A program made the translations under genes and the position numbers. Shown piece by piece: positions 10,972 through 22,911 of a stretch of DNA of 64,000 bases (position 1 is the stretch's first letter; each line of letters begins with the position of its first letter). The stretch is from contig NW_024881568.1 of NCBI RefSeq assembly GCF_019059575.1, forward strand, positions 124,001-188,000. Direction: 5' to 3'. This DNA is from Amphibalanus amphitrite (Eukaryota; Arthropoda; Thecostraca; Balanomorpha; Balanidae). The notes under the pieces were generated by a model. It did not search any database and was not told the DNA's origin. It saw only the letters and a list, made by a program, of their open reading frames with translations.

Positions 10972-11254
10972 TAGCCGTTTTCACGACGGCCATCTGGTAC
11001 ACATTTGGTGCACATCAGGTACAGATTAGGTGCGGATTTGGTCAAATCAGGTTCAGTGTGTCTCTTAGCAGCTATCAGCTAGGGCTGCACTAATTGCTCA
11101 TTTGCCTGCTTCGTCATACTATCAGAGAGCATCATCGATTAAAACACTGAAATAAATTCATAAAATGAATATACATATTTGCTGTAAAAGAAATTAGGTG
11201 CAGATTTGGTCAAATCAGGTACATTCGCCGGATAGCCCGTCGTGAAAACGGCTA
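10972..11254. mobile_element. Small MITE-like element with inverted ends
   Basis: TAGCCGTTTTCACGACGG at 10972 is matched in reverse complement by the sequence ending at 11254. Inside, a 26-base segment (AGGTGCGGATTTGGTCAAAT core) occurs twice in direct orientation, near 11030 and 11197. Non-coding. Confidence 0.6.
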
Positions 11255-11937
11255 TTGTCATTCGCTCAGTAATTTCTTTGGTTGAAAATGGAAGACGTGC
11301 CATTTTATTGACGCCAGCGGTGAATGTGATAGGAGGAATAAATGGCACACGAATGCAGCTCCTGGCCGAGATCATTATGGTTCAACCAGCATCCTCTAAG
11401 CAGGCAGGTGATGATTTCAGTGTCGGCACGGTAGCGTCGGCTCACTGTCAATGTCTTTACGTTTCACACCACTTCGTCGCTTGTGACCACCCAATCCTCC
11501 TGATCCCCTTAGTTCCTCTCTCTACCAGCTATATGATACTCTTCCGGCAGCAAAACTCCCAGTCATAGTCCTTACTACGCCTGGTGACTTGTTCGGCGCA
11601 GCTGCGGCGACTTTACGGCGCGGACGCGGCAGACGGACGGAGAAAACTAGCGGACACATCGCCGCATTCGGGCACATAACGCACCCGCCCTGCGCATCCG
11701 AGATGCTCTGCAGGCGCGTGTTGCTAGGAGAGGAAGACCGAAGGGTGATGAGCAAGAAAATTCGTGTCCAGAATATGCAGTAAGCACCTCAACGCTACAA
11801 AGCTTATGAGTGATTTTATTCCGACGCTATTTTTTCAACGAAGTAGCTGCATGAAGGAAAGGATGTCAATCTCATGCCATGAACTTCAATGCAGTGGCAA
11901 TAAACTTATCCTCAAACAAGCTCTTTTCTCAATTCTT
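11255..11937. other. Unannotated stretch
   Basis: No gene or element recognised. Confidence 0.4.
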
Positions 11938-12237
11938 CACTGAAAGCAATTTAACCCAAGGCTGGCGAGCAAACCGGTGTTTTACGGGTACCCCTATCCG
12001 CAACCATTTTTAACCACCCTCCCAGGAGTAGTGCTAGGTCCCATTGCGGTGTAGTCGTACTTGCTCTGAGCGGATATAACCGCTGTCAGCGAACAAGTCC
12101 GCTGAGAGCAGGGACGACTACACTGCAATGGGACCTTACTGTACTCCTGGGAGGGTGGTTAAAAATCATGGTTGCGGATAGGGGTACCCGCAAAGCACCG
12201 GTCTACTCGCGGGCCTTGGGTTAAATTGTTTTCAGTG
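11938..12237. mobile_element. Foldback element, copy 2 (intact, 300 bp)
   Basis: CACTGAAAGCAATTTAACCC at the left tip is mirrored by GGGTTAAATTGTTTTCAGTG at the right tip (one substitution). The arms pair over most of their length around a centre with GCGGATATAACCGC. It is close to copy 1 at 2880-3166, with few substitutions. No ORF. The target-site duplication is not clear at this locus. Confidence 0.8.
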
Positions 12238-12269
12238 TTGCGATGATGTTCGGTTGCGTGTCGCCCGTC

Positions 12270-12278
12270 TCCCTCCCT

Positions 12279-12345
<67 letters not shown>

Positions 12346-12348
12346 CCT
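12270..12348. repeat. CT microsatellite
   Basis: A CCCT-rich start followed by a long (CT)n run. Confidence 0.9.
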
Positions 12349-12349
12349 T

Positions 12350-13740
12350 TTTCTCTATCTCCCTTCCTCAGCCCTCTCCATATGGCTGGGTGGAGAGACG
12401 TTTCGCACCCAGTTACAAACGAGCTGTTGAGACTGAGAGGCTGCGCGTCTAGTGTCCCTCCGAGGCACCGTGTTGACCCCGCGGATCAGGTGACACTCTC
12501 CGCCGCACTGCAGCGCTGCTGACGCTGTTTTCCCGCTGGAGGTGATGGCTCTGAGAACCAGCTGAGAGCCTGCAGACGTGTGGAGCTGTTTACTCTGACG
12601 ACGAGTGGCTTTGTTCAGAGTCACTGTTGTCCGGTCAGATTAAATTCTGGAGGGCCAAACGACATAAAAAACTCTCTTCTTCCAGGCGGCAAATGACAAA
12701 CACTCGTGAGAGAAGATCCTTTCACGTTGGCACGACATAGTGACACCTACACCATGGAGGCTCTCCTTCATCCATGGTGACGCTTTAAACGGTCGTTTGT
12801 ATTTTTCAGGTATGAAATATGCGACTTACGAACATGCTCGATCCCACTTGCCCCTAAAATTGGTATAAGAGGACACATGCCTCAAATACCTTTTCATCAT
12901 CATAACATACGATTTTGAGTCAGTGAGAACTCTGTGAGAATCTTGGTGAGAACATTAACGTGATAGCGGTTTTATTTGTTTTCTTGGCAGTGCCAAATTA
13001 TTTCTGCAAACTTATATCGACGTTTCACTTTCACCCTCGCTATCTGTAGACTGTATGTAGGTGTGTACATTTATTATCCATTGCATTAAAAGTGTGTCCC
13101 ATTGCCTGACAAGTTTGAGTTGAAGGGAATGAATCGGGAAATCGACACCGGCACCTTCCATGTCACAAAAGCAATAAATCCAAGGATAAGCTAACTGTGC
13201 GGCTTTTTCTCTCTGTTGCACTCCGACTTTCCATCAATCGCTACCGACCGAATCGGCTCATCGAACATGAAAAGCCGCGACATCGACAATCGGTTCATCG
13301 CGACATCACCAATCGGTTCATCGGCCGCTGACGTCAGAGCCCCGGCTGCAGAGCGGACCACCCGTCCCTCCCCTCCCCTCCCCTCCCCTCCCCTCTCCGC
13401 CCCAGCGATAAACATGGCGGAGCCCGCCCCTCCCCGGCGCTCGGCCCCCTCCCCAGCCCATGAAATGGCGGCCGCTTTAGTGCCACATTGACGGGCCGTT
13501 TTGTTCTCATTTTCTTTCTTTTAACGGTAATTAGTGGTAGAAATGAGCGTTTGCAACAATGAAGAGGCGGGCCGGGCTGTAGATCACATAAATTAGCCGG
13601 GTCGTGATGCGGAGCCCGCAGCTGGTGGAGGGCGGGCTGGAGCGCCGCAGCCGCTCGGCCGACCACGAGTTATGGACCACGAACTGACCGGACGGTGCCC
13701 CGAACCACGGCACCGCGCCGCTCCACCGACCGAGCGGGGC
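12350..13740. other. Unannotated stretch, GC-rich at its end
   Basis: No gene recognised. Bases 13330-13740 are GC-rich with a CCCCTC repeat (13366-13396), which could be promoter-like, but no adjoining exon is supported. Confidence 0.35.
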
Positions 13741-13912
13741 AGGACGGGACTGGGACAGGACGGGACTGGGACAGGACGGGACTGGGACAGGACGGGACTG
13801 GGACAGGACGGGGACTGGGACAGGACGGGGACTGGGACAGGTCGGACTGGGACAGGACGGGACTGGGACAGGACGGGACTGGGACAGGTCTAGGACAGGA
13901 CGGGACTGGTAG
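13741..13912. repeat. GGGACTGGGACAGGAC minisatellite
   Basis: About ten tandem units of 16-17 bases built from GGGAC, TGGGACAGGAC and variants. G-rich on the plus strand. Confidence 0.9.
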
Positions 13913-16900
13913 TCATTGCCATGTCTGATGGCATTGCTAGAAATAAAACGTATCTATCGGTCATCATCTCATCTGCCCAGCGTTGACCGGTGTTGTCCAC
14001 TTCTCATTACCGCCTTACGCAAACCGTTGGGTGACCCAAAAAGTATTTGGCTGACCCCGAATACATGAGCAAGTAAATACGATCACGAACGAAATTTTCT
14101 TTTCGCTCAGCATTGTAATCCATTTGTGATGCGCTTTTACTCTGCTCATAGATCCCTGTTCAATGAATCATTACCGAAACGGGCGTGCTCTCTACACTCT
14201 GCATCGATCAGCGCAAACCATGTGTTGATCGGGCACCGCGTGCGTGGCTGTCGTTAGCGGATGTGTAGTGCCGACCAGCGCCGGCTGATGTGGAGCCAGC
14301 GACACCGACCCGCGGAGCGAGCTGCCCCCACACTCAGCGCTGCGGTCACGTAAATCAAACAGCCACGTGAGTTCAGCGGTCGCCCTGTGGGATCCGGTCG
14401 GGGATGTGTGGTAACGTGCAACCCCTATCAGCTGTGATTTATTGACTGGCCGCGGCCGCACAACTCTCAGGTGCGCTAAATAGGCGATAAATAACAAACA
14501 TCGTGTTGATTCTTAGAAAGAAATTAAAAGGTTCAAGCACCTTAACCGAAAATATGTGAATCGAAACAAACGAATCCGTCATTACGTCAATGTCTATAAG
14601 GAAATGGAAGTTCCTATTGGTAGAGTAGCTTTTATATTCGATTAATAAATTAATTTCTTATTTATTTTTTTCACTCATACAACATACATTCATCCCCTGT
14701 ATCCCGTGAACTTGTTCTTGTTATGAATTCACACTGACGCATTACCAGCTCTCGGCTAAATGGCTGAGCTAGTTTTTTTAACAGCTTTTTCTCGTAAAAT
14801 TGATGTAAGTACTTATTTGGTACCAACCAAACCTACAACACGATTTTATTCTTTTTCTTGGTTGATTGGTACTCGCATTCGCTACAGTATTTTTTAGCAT
14901 GGAGCAGCCATAGTGTAATAAATAACTTATTTACGCTATGGTTATTTATTACACTATGGAACAGCTTTCGCTTTGTTGACACCTGCATAAAGATATATGA
15001 AAATGAAAACTTACGAAAATTTGTTTTCTACTTAGGAATAATGCTAGAACACTTTCAGTTAGCCATCTTGGAGTGAACGTTGCCTACCTTCGCTTTTCTA
15101 CCCTTCTTTCAGCCCTTCCATATTCAGCCGTTTACTTTGGCTCATTCTCCCGTAAAAAGTCGTTCCGCTCTGTTCCGATGTGAGGCCGGTGCTGTCAGCC
15201 GACGATGATGAATTGTTTGGCGCTGTGACGTTTTGACAGGTCGGCGTCAGCCCTGCTGCATTCCACCGGCCTCCGATCGCGCTGTCATGGGGAGCGACAC
15301 CTGCCCCGGGCCGACTGAAACGGGCAGATGGGATCAGACGGAGATGCCGCCCGATACATGGGCCGGAGATACCCATCACAGGCTGAAAACATTACACAAA
15401 CACGCACAATATTCTAATTGGAAAACATGAGTTGGAGTAGCGTTTTATGGCCAAATAGGGAACTTTTTAAGGAGAAACTTCTTAATCACCAATTAACAAT
15501 TTGTCACGCATTTCTATACGTGGCATCAATTTTAGTCACGTATACGTGCTTACCCGTGAAGTTGAGCCTTTAATTCATTTCAGCCGTGAGTCGTATCAAG
15601 TTGATGCATTTGATTTTCCCCGCATTTTAACAGTCAACATTGGGCTGGCCTCGCACTGTGATATTTTGTTGTTGTTGTTGCTGTTGTTGTTGTTGTTGTT
15701 GTTTTTTGCTCGTTACTGATAGTTTGACTCGCAAAACTAAACTACCTGTCATTGCGGTTAGTACGAGTATTACCTATGTCCCAAAAGGCTTTGCTTGGTT
15801 GACCAGCTATCACGGGCTCAGTACCCGAGCAGCGAGCGTCCATACTCTGTCATTGTCCTCCATTCATCGCTTCGTCATTAAACTATGCCTGTAGCGATTG
15901 TCACGTGCCAACAGCTCGAGTCTTTCGAGCAACGTTAAACTAAGTTTACATATATGGGTAAATAAAGAAACTCCTATACCCCGACTAGGGCTGTAGCCCG
16001 TCGGGAGCAAATTAAAAAAAAAAAACTCCTTCAGGCTTTAGCTAATGTTCTTCTGCAAAGGATTGGCGTGCTGCTTGGTTGAAAGTTGTATCTGGCATGT
16101 CGATAAGCAATGCATATGTATGCCTCTCCCTGTAAAGTAAGCATCTTTATCTAAAAGAGTAACCTGTTTTTAACATCTTGTCTGTCACAGCAAACCTGTA
16201 TTTGATTCATTATCTATGTTAAACTGTCTAATTAAGGGCAAAACACTGCTAATGAGCAGCAATGCGACAGCTTATTGTGGTTGCAAAGAGCAAAGTGCGC
16301 CACCGCCATTCTTCGGTAATCGGTAGTATGTTATATGCTAAGCACTCCGATTATGTGAAGGGCGATTTTTGATGAATTTTGACATTAATACGGTATAATA
16401 GGTTAATAGCTGGATAATTACACGCAATTTACTCGCGTGAACACACATTTTCGATGGACAGCTGACTGCTGCTGTGATCCTTTCAAAATAGGTATTCCTT
16501 CTCATTGACGCAGAGGTCTGACTGGTGCGGGCATAAGTTTTGCTAAGATGGCCGCTTTATAAATCCATAGTTCCCATCTTGACGATCAAGTTTTGTGTGG
16601 TAAGAATTCTCAATCGGCTCTTGTAATCTTGTCATCTTATTCCTGCACAAACCATTTTGTCATTTCGTTCTATATGTTGTGTGGCATCACATGCCATCGA
16701 CACTTTTGGCACAGATGCTCGCCGAACATTTTCCACTCTTTCCTTTCCATTTCTCTTGTTCATGCTTCTCCGACATGCCTTGATATAGCGCCGAGCGGCC
16801 TGTCACCCCCCCCCCCCCGTCCCGCCCCGCCCCGGTGCCGGTGTGGTGCGGCCAGCTGTTTTCCTATGCGAGAATGCAGTCTCCCGGCACGGGTGGGTTG

Positions 16901-16960
16901 GCTGGGGACGTTACACACTGGACACCGCAGGCGGATCTACATCGGCGGACCGCGGCAGTC
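13913..16960. other. Unannotated 3-kb stretch
   Basis: No gene recognised. It contains a hairpin (separate entry), a (TTG)n microsatellite at 15666-15702 and an A-tract at 16015. The ORFs are short and without motifs. Confidence 0.4.
14908..14959. repeat. 19-bp perfect inverted repeat hairpin
   Basis: CCATAGTGTAATAAATAAC (14908-14926) is exactly complementary to 14941-14959 with a 14-base loop. The stem is too short for a typical microRNA precursor; it may be an inverted-repeat remnant. Confidence 0.7.
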
Positions 16961-16962
16961 CG

Positions 16963-17346
16963 AGTTTGGGACTGGACTGGGGCTGGAACTGGGGACTGGG
17001 GACTGGGGACTGAGGACTGAGGACTGGGGACTGGGGACTGGGGACTGGGGATTGGGGATTGGGGATTGGGGATTGGGACTGGGGACTGGGGATTGGGGAT
17101 TGGGGATTGGGGATTGGGAATGAGGACTGGGGACTGGGGACTGGGGACTGGACTGGGACTGGGGACTGGGGACTGGGGACTGGGGACTGGGGACTGGGGA
17201 CTGGGGACTGGGGACTGGGGACTGGGGACTGGGGACTGAGGACTGGGGACTGGGGACTGGGGACTGAGGACTGAGGACTGGGGATTGGGGATTGGGGACT
17301 GGGGACTGGGGACTGGGGACTGGGGACTGGGGACTGGGGACTGGGG
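16963..17346. repeat. GGGGACT / GGGGATT heptamer minisatellite
   Basis: About 50 tandem 7-base units, mostly GGGGACT with interspersed GGGGATT and GAGGACT variants. The plus strand carries regular GGGG runs and so has G-quadruplex potential. The apparent GDWGLGT and PQSPVPS ORFs are repeat translations. Confidence 0.95.
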
Positions 17347-18120
17347 ATAGAAATAATGGAAAATTGATCATTGATAGCTAGTTTAATTATTCGGAAAAGA
17401 ACATAACCTGATAGTCCTATGTTTGGGACACTGAGACTGGATGACTAGGACGCTGGAGCACTCGACCATTCTGTCACTGTTTGCATCTACATACTTGTCA
17501 ATCAAAGTCAACTAAAAGTAATGCACATTGCACATGAATACCTATCATTTTGCTGTTCGAACATCCTTTATGTAGGCATTTCTGGTATACCAATGGGATA
17601 GCTCTAATGTACAACACGTACCGATAAATGTTATTATAGTCATTGTAAACATACATAAATTGGGTCCACAATGTATTAGGATGGACGGGATCGTCAGTTG
17701 ACGTTTAGGTACATACATGCACGGTGCACCCTCGATAGATGCTATGCCTACACTGAGCAAAGAGCCAAGAGGTTAAAAATGTTTTCGCTGGTAGGTATGC
17801 CTGAAACCCTCTCATCATGCCACTAAAATTTACTGTGGGACATTCACGATGGATGAAATTAAAAGCGCTTATGTCTTCCGCACCAATAATCATAGGATAC
17901 ATGGTATTTGTCTCGCTATTCATGTGCAGTTTAGTGGGCATTTCCTGCAGTATCGCAATGGCCTTTTTGTTGGGTGATGTTCTCATGCAAGGCTGGTTTT
18001 GGTCATGCAAGATAAACACCACTGTTGGAGTATCTGAGCGCCCTAACAAGCCGGCTGCCGTCTGTCGTCCGGCGGCAGCCGTGCCCGGCGGCCGAGACGC
18101 TCTCACCACCCAGGAAGGTC
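17347..18120. other. Unannotated stretch
   Basis: No gene recognised. An ORF at 17817-18365 runs into the minisatellite that follows and has no family motif. Confidence 0.35.
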
Positions 18121-18124
18121 GGCT

Positions 18125-18640
18125 GCCACCGCAGACGGCTACTGCAGACGGCTACTGCAGACAGCAGAAAGTCGCTACTACAGAGGCAGAGGCTACTGCA
18201 GACGGCTACTGCAGACAGCTGAAAGTCGCTACTACAGAGGCAGACGGCTACTGCAGACAGCTGAAAGTCGCTACTACAGAGGCAGACGGCTACTGCAGAC
18301 TTCAGACAGCTGCCATTACAGACGACTGCTACTGCAGACGGCTACTGAAGACAGCTATACTGTAGACAGCTGCCAGTACAGACTACTGCTACGAGTAGAC
18401 GGCTACTGCACACGACTACTGCAGATAGCTACTGCCAGCCGAAAGTCGCTACTCCAGAGATAGACGGCTACTGCAGACAGACTGCAGACAGCTCAACTGT
18501 AGACGGCTGATAGCTGCCACTGAAAACAGCTACTGCAGATAGCTGCTGCCAGCTGAAAGTCGCTAGGTACTACAAACACAGACGGCTACTGCAGACGGCT
18601 ACTGCAAACAGGTGCCAGTTCAGACGACTGCCACTGCAGA
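18125..18640. repeat. Degenerate CAGACGGCTACTG minisatellite
   Basis: Imperfect tandem repeats of CAGACGGCTACTGCAGACAG alternating with AAAGTCGCTACTACAGAGG, fading in quality toward 18640. Confidence 0.85.
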
Positions 18641-19156
18641 CGGTCATATACCGCAGTCGTTCTGATTGAGGGACGTGGGCGGCAAGTCGCTCGTCTCTGA
18701 CGCTGCAGCTGGACAGAGGGAACCAGCTGAACCTCTACCCCGGCCCTGACGTTTGGTTTGGACAGAGCGGACAGCATCAACACTCTCTGACGTTTGGGTA
18801 TGCCGTCCCCGACGTTTGAGTTGGACAGCGGGGCGGCAGGTGACTGCCGAACGAGCTCTGACACGCCACACCGGCCCGGAGACCACCCGGTCTCGGCCGG
18901 CTGGCCCCCACGCCGCCCTGATGATGACCCATTGATAAAGTGGGCCCGCACACGCCAAATGGCGCCAACGCGACGCTCCGTTGTTTGCATATGCAAGGGG
19001 CCTATGCTGTGCTCATTTTCATAACGAATGGAAGTGGGACTTGTGTGGCACGATTATACCAAAATAGAAGATAGTGAAGGTCAGGGTGCAATGTGCATTG
19101 TAACAATTTATGCTTGTTAACCGTTTACCTTTACTATCATAGAATAATCTCACCAT
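18641..19156. other. Unannotated stretch
   Basis: No gene recognised. Confidence 0.4.
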
Positions 19157-21700
19157 TTAACCCGCGCCCGGCTGGGGGTCCTGGATTTCCACGCCCTGCT
19201 GGGGGGGGGGGTGTTTGAACACCCCCCTTGTAACTCGGCTCCTGGGCTACGTAGCGATACGCGGAAGACGGCGTTCGAAAGAGCGTCAAAAATAATGACG
19301 AAATCACTTCGGTCAATTTTTTGGTCAGGTCAAAGGTCAGGTCACCAGAGGTCATTGAAGGCAAAATGTAAAGTGCTAGAATCGTTGATACGCGACCAGC
19401 TGATGGCACATCTCACCCGGACGGGACAGTTGAGTGGTGCACAGCACGGATTCAGACCGAGGAGATTCTGTTGTACTCAACTACTCGAGACTCTTGAAGA
19501 GTGGACCAGAGGCCTAGAAAAGGGTGACTCAATTGATGCTGTTTACCTTGATTTCAGCAAAGCGTTCAACTCTGTTCCACACCAGCGCCTGCTTCTGAAG
19601 CTGCGGGCCTGCGGTGTTGATGGCAAGCTCCTGAAGTGGATGCAGGTGTTCCTCACGGGAAGACAACAGTGGGTCCGTGTGAACGGTGCAAGGCCGGAGT
19701 GGGCCGCGGTGACCAGCGGGGTACCGCAGGGAACTGTCTTGGGTCCGCTGTTGTTTGTTGTCTATGTCAATGACCTGCCCGGCGAAGTCGCGTCCTCTAT
19801 CAAGATGTTCGCAGACGACACGAAAATTTACAGGAGTGTCAGCCGGGCATCAGACGTTCTCAGCCTCCAAGCCGACCTAGATACGCTTGTTGAATGGTCG
19901 GAGCGTTGGCAGCTGCCCTTCAACGGAGCAAAGTGCAAGTCACTGCATCTGGGCCCCCGCAATGGCAACCACGTCTACTGCATGGGTGACACACAGCTGG
20001 ACCAGACCTCGGTGGAGAAGGACCTCGGGATCTACGTCGACCATCAACTCAAGTTCCGCGACCAGGCAGCTGCAGCGATTACGAAGGCTTCGCGCATCCT
20101 GTCCGTGATCCGCCGAAGTTTTGCCCTTCTAGATGAGAACACTCTGCCTCTGCTGTTCCGAACGATGGTGCGGCCTCACCTTGAATATGCCAATTCCATC
20201 TGGGGACCCTTCAATCGGGAGGACCAGAGGCGCGTAGAAAAGGTTCAGAGGAGGGCCACGAAGCTGGTCGCCACCATCCGAAATCAGCCGTATGAGGAGA
20301 GGCTCCGGATCCTCGACATGCCGTCTCTCTACCACCGCCGTCGCCGTGGTGACATGATAACTGTCTACCAGGTGCTGAGACAGGGGATCGACCTCGAGGC
20401 GGAGAGGTTCTTCGCGGCGGCGGTGGCAGGCAACACCCGCGGACACCGATGGAAGCTGTCAAAACCGAGGGCCGTCTCCCGAGTGCGTCGAAATGTCTTC
20501 TCCGTCCGCGTCATCAACGATTGGAATGCACTACCGCCATCAGTCGTCGACGCTCCCAGCCTAAACGCATTCAAAGCCAGACTGGACAAACACTGGGCAC
20601 ATTCGAAATACACAACTCATCTTAAGACTGAGTCAGGGCATTGCAACTGCAAGGAGCTCGATAGGACCGGATCCTTGAGGCCAAGTGGCCTTTCAAAATT
20701 CCGCACTTAATAAGTATAAGTATAAGTATAAAATTTCGCCGATTTCTAGGTCGAATGTCGAAAATTTCCAAGAAGCCAACGCATAACTCGGGAACCAATA
20801 GAGCTACAGCGCCGCGGAAAAGCGCATTCGATAGCCCTATTAACGCCCTTTCTGAATAATTCTCTCAGATTTGACCTAACGTCAACGGTTTTGCCTGCAG
20901 GGGGCAAAAACTGCAAAAATAGCCGATTTTTTCGAAAACAGTTTTTCTGCAATAACTTTTGACCCAAGCCTTGTACGAGCTTACTTTTACCGGCATCGTG
21001 TTCCTCTCGTCAAGGCACATCGAATGAACTATAACTTGACCTTGAAAGGTCAACTTGAAAATTTGACCTCAGGTCAAGGTCATGACCTGACCGGAAAGGG
21101 TCATGTTGCATATCAGTCGATCCGTATCGTCGAGCTGAACACATCTAAGGCGTTTTCATTGCTCTAGCATGCCTCTATCAAAAGTTATATGCGAAAAACT
21201 GTTAGATACCATTCGTGACCTAAGATGACCTCAGGGCATAAACAAGGGTCACGGACACCATTTTCATGTTCAGTGTGTCTAAACCACTTGTAATTCGGTG
21301 GTTGGGAGTGTTTATAATGTCTTTCATCCAAAAGACGCGCATTTCAATTTTCTCCCATTGACTTATAATGGGGAGGTCGCAAAATTGACCTGACCTTAGG
21401 TCATCGATATCAAAATTCTGAGATATACATTTTGTACATGCTATTGCTCTTAGCAATCGCTGAAAGTTTCAAAGCGATCGGTCACTCGGTGTAGCTATGA
21501 CAGACATTGAAAGTTTTTATGAGGTGAGGTCACTTCAAGTGACCTGGTGACCTGACCTTGAATGACCTTGGTCTGAAATTTTCACAACATGTGTAGAATT
21601 GATGTATGATAAGGTGTACCAAAAACGGCGGCGTATTCGCGAAAAACCACAAGGGGGGGTGTTCAAACACCCCCCCCCCCCCCAGCAGGGCGCGGGTTAA
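19157..21700. mobile_element. TTAA-flanked non-coding DNA element, family A, copy 2
   Basis: It opens TTAACCCGCGCCCGGC and ends GGGCGCGGGTTAA at 21700. Outside the nested insertion (19368-20729) it follows copy 1 (1779-2879 and the right terminus) base for base with scattered substitutions. It keeps the same poly-C blocks, AGGTCA half-sites and AGGTCATGACCT palindrome (21077-21088). It lacks the foldback insertion of copy 1 and so shows the empty site, GTGTACC followed by AAAACGGCGG near 21616. Confidence 0.75.
19368..20710 (+). CDS. 5'-truncated CR1/L2-type non-LTR reverse transcriptase
   Basis: About 447 residues of reverse transcriptase remain: LESLIRDQLMAHL, QHGFRPRRFCCTQLLE, VYLDFSKAFN, SGVPQGTVLGPLLFVVYVNDLP and the catalytic KMFADDTKIYR. 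The thumb and RNA-binding C-terminal part follows (LEYANSIWGPFNREDQRRVEKVQRRATK, SVRVINDWNALP). Endonuclease and fingers are missing, so it is a dead-on-arrival copy with an intact remaining frame. The frame stays open upstream to 19211, but those residues come from the host element and are not part of this protein. The copy ends in a (TAAGTA)n tail and is flanked by AAAAT at 19363-19367 and 20730-20734. It is related to the fragment at 48965-51080 and more distant from the one at 3433-4755. Confidence 0.85.
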
Positions 21701-22640
21701 ATACCGTCTACTTGCTGTGTTATTCGTTTTTATCAAGTTATCATACCCTTATTTAGTTTGTATTCTACCGCCTGCAGAGCCACCACCAGCCATGGCACCT
21801 ACCTATATGAACCGACACTGACTGAGCAGGGACACTCGAAAGCCGAGCACATGGTCACCAGTCAAAAGCGGTTCCGAAATAAGCTCCGATAATTATGCAG
21901 ATATCTTTTTTCGTAAGGACATGATCCCGCCCGTTCAACGGAATCTCAAAATGGCAACGACCATTAATGCTGCCGTCTTGGAAAACAGATTTGTGGTTTG
22001 CTTTGCAAAGGACATGCACCGTTATTACATTGCTTGATGACGGGATTTCCAGCCTTTGCCCCGAGTGTTCATATATGTAACTACCTGCCAGTGCCCATCG
22101 TATGGTTGTTCACAGTGCTCAGATCTAAAATGGACAGCGTATTTACTACAATATTTAGCAGTACTAGTACCCTTAATTACATCGTTTTCATGTACTGCTG
22201 TTGAAACTTTACGGCAAGGAAGAGTACAATGCACATTGCTGACTGTAATTGTGCAGATGAGTGGGAGTTGTGCTCAGGTTCTCAGAATATCACCGTATTA
22301 CAGTACACCGCAAAAATCACACTTCTAATCGCATATGCTTCAAACATTAGGTCGTTAAAAATGTGACGCAAGCGTTGCTGATGACGTCCAGTTGATCGCA
22401 ATATGGCTAAACCATGACGAAATGCTTAGTGCAGGGTCCAATCGGGCGTCTGAGTGTTTTCATCCTAATCTCGAGCTCCAAAAGTGCGCACCTTCAGCTA
22501 CGCCCCATCCGTGACAAATGCAAATTTTCCTTCTTTACCCCGGTGGATGGCTATTTACAACAATATGCTAAGTCCTAGCAGTATCGGAACATCCTGTCAT
22601 AAGCTGATTAGTTTTAAGTGTTACGTGATCCGTTTCATAA
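21701..22640. other. Unannotated stretch
   Basis: AT-rich; nothing recognised. Confidence 0.4.
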
Positions 22641-22911
22641 GTCATAACGGTTATCCCATTGCATCAATAGTGCTCGAAATCTGGGATGTAGTGAAAGAGA
22701 CAGCCTTACATAGAAAGTCGTTTTTACTGATCTCAGGCAGCTTTTGTCAAATTGTCAGGGAACTCAGATTTGTTTTTCAATAGAAAAACACAATTCTAAA
22801 GAATAGTGTTTTTAACTATTGACGACGTCATAACGGTTATCCCATTGCATCAATAGTGCTCGAAATCTGGGATGTAGTGAAAGAGACAGCCTAACATAGG
22901 AAGTCGTTTAT
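22641..22911. repeat. 84-bp direct repeat, 186-bp offset
   Basis: GTCATAACGGTTATCCCATT and the following 65 or so bases at 22641 recur almost unchanged at 22827. The start of the repeat reads GACGTCATAACGG at the second site. Confidence 0.85.

Noticed and set aside
14908-14959. microRNA precursor
   Set aside because: The 19-bp stem is too short and there is no extended lower stem.
16937-17371. ORFs with GDWGLGT or SPQSPVP repeats
   Set aside because: Products of the GGGGACT minisatellite.
16963-18640. Short regular repeats as a CRISPR array
   Set aside because: Tandem without unique spacers, in a eukaryotic sequence; they are minisatellites.
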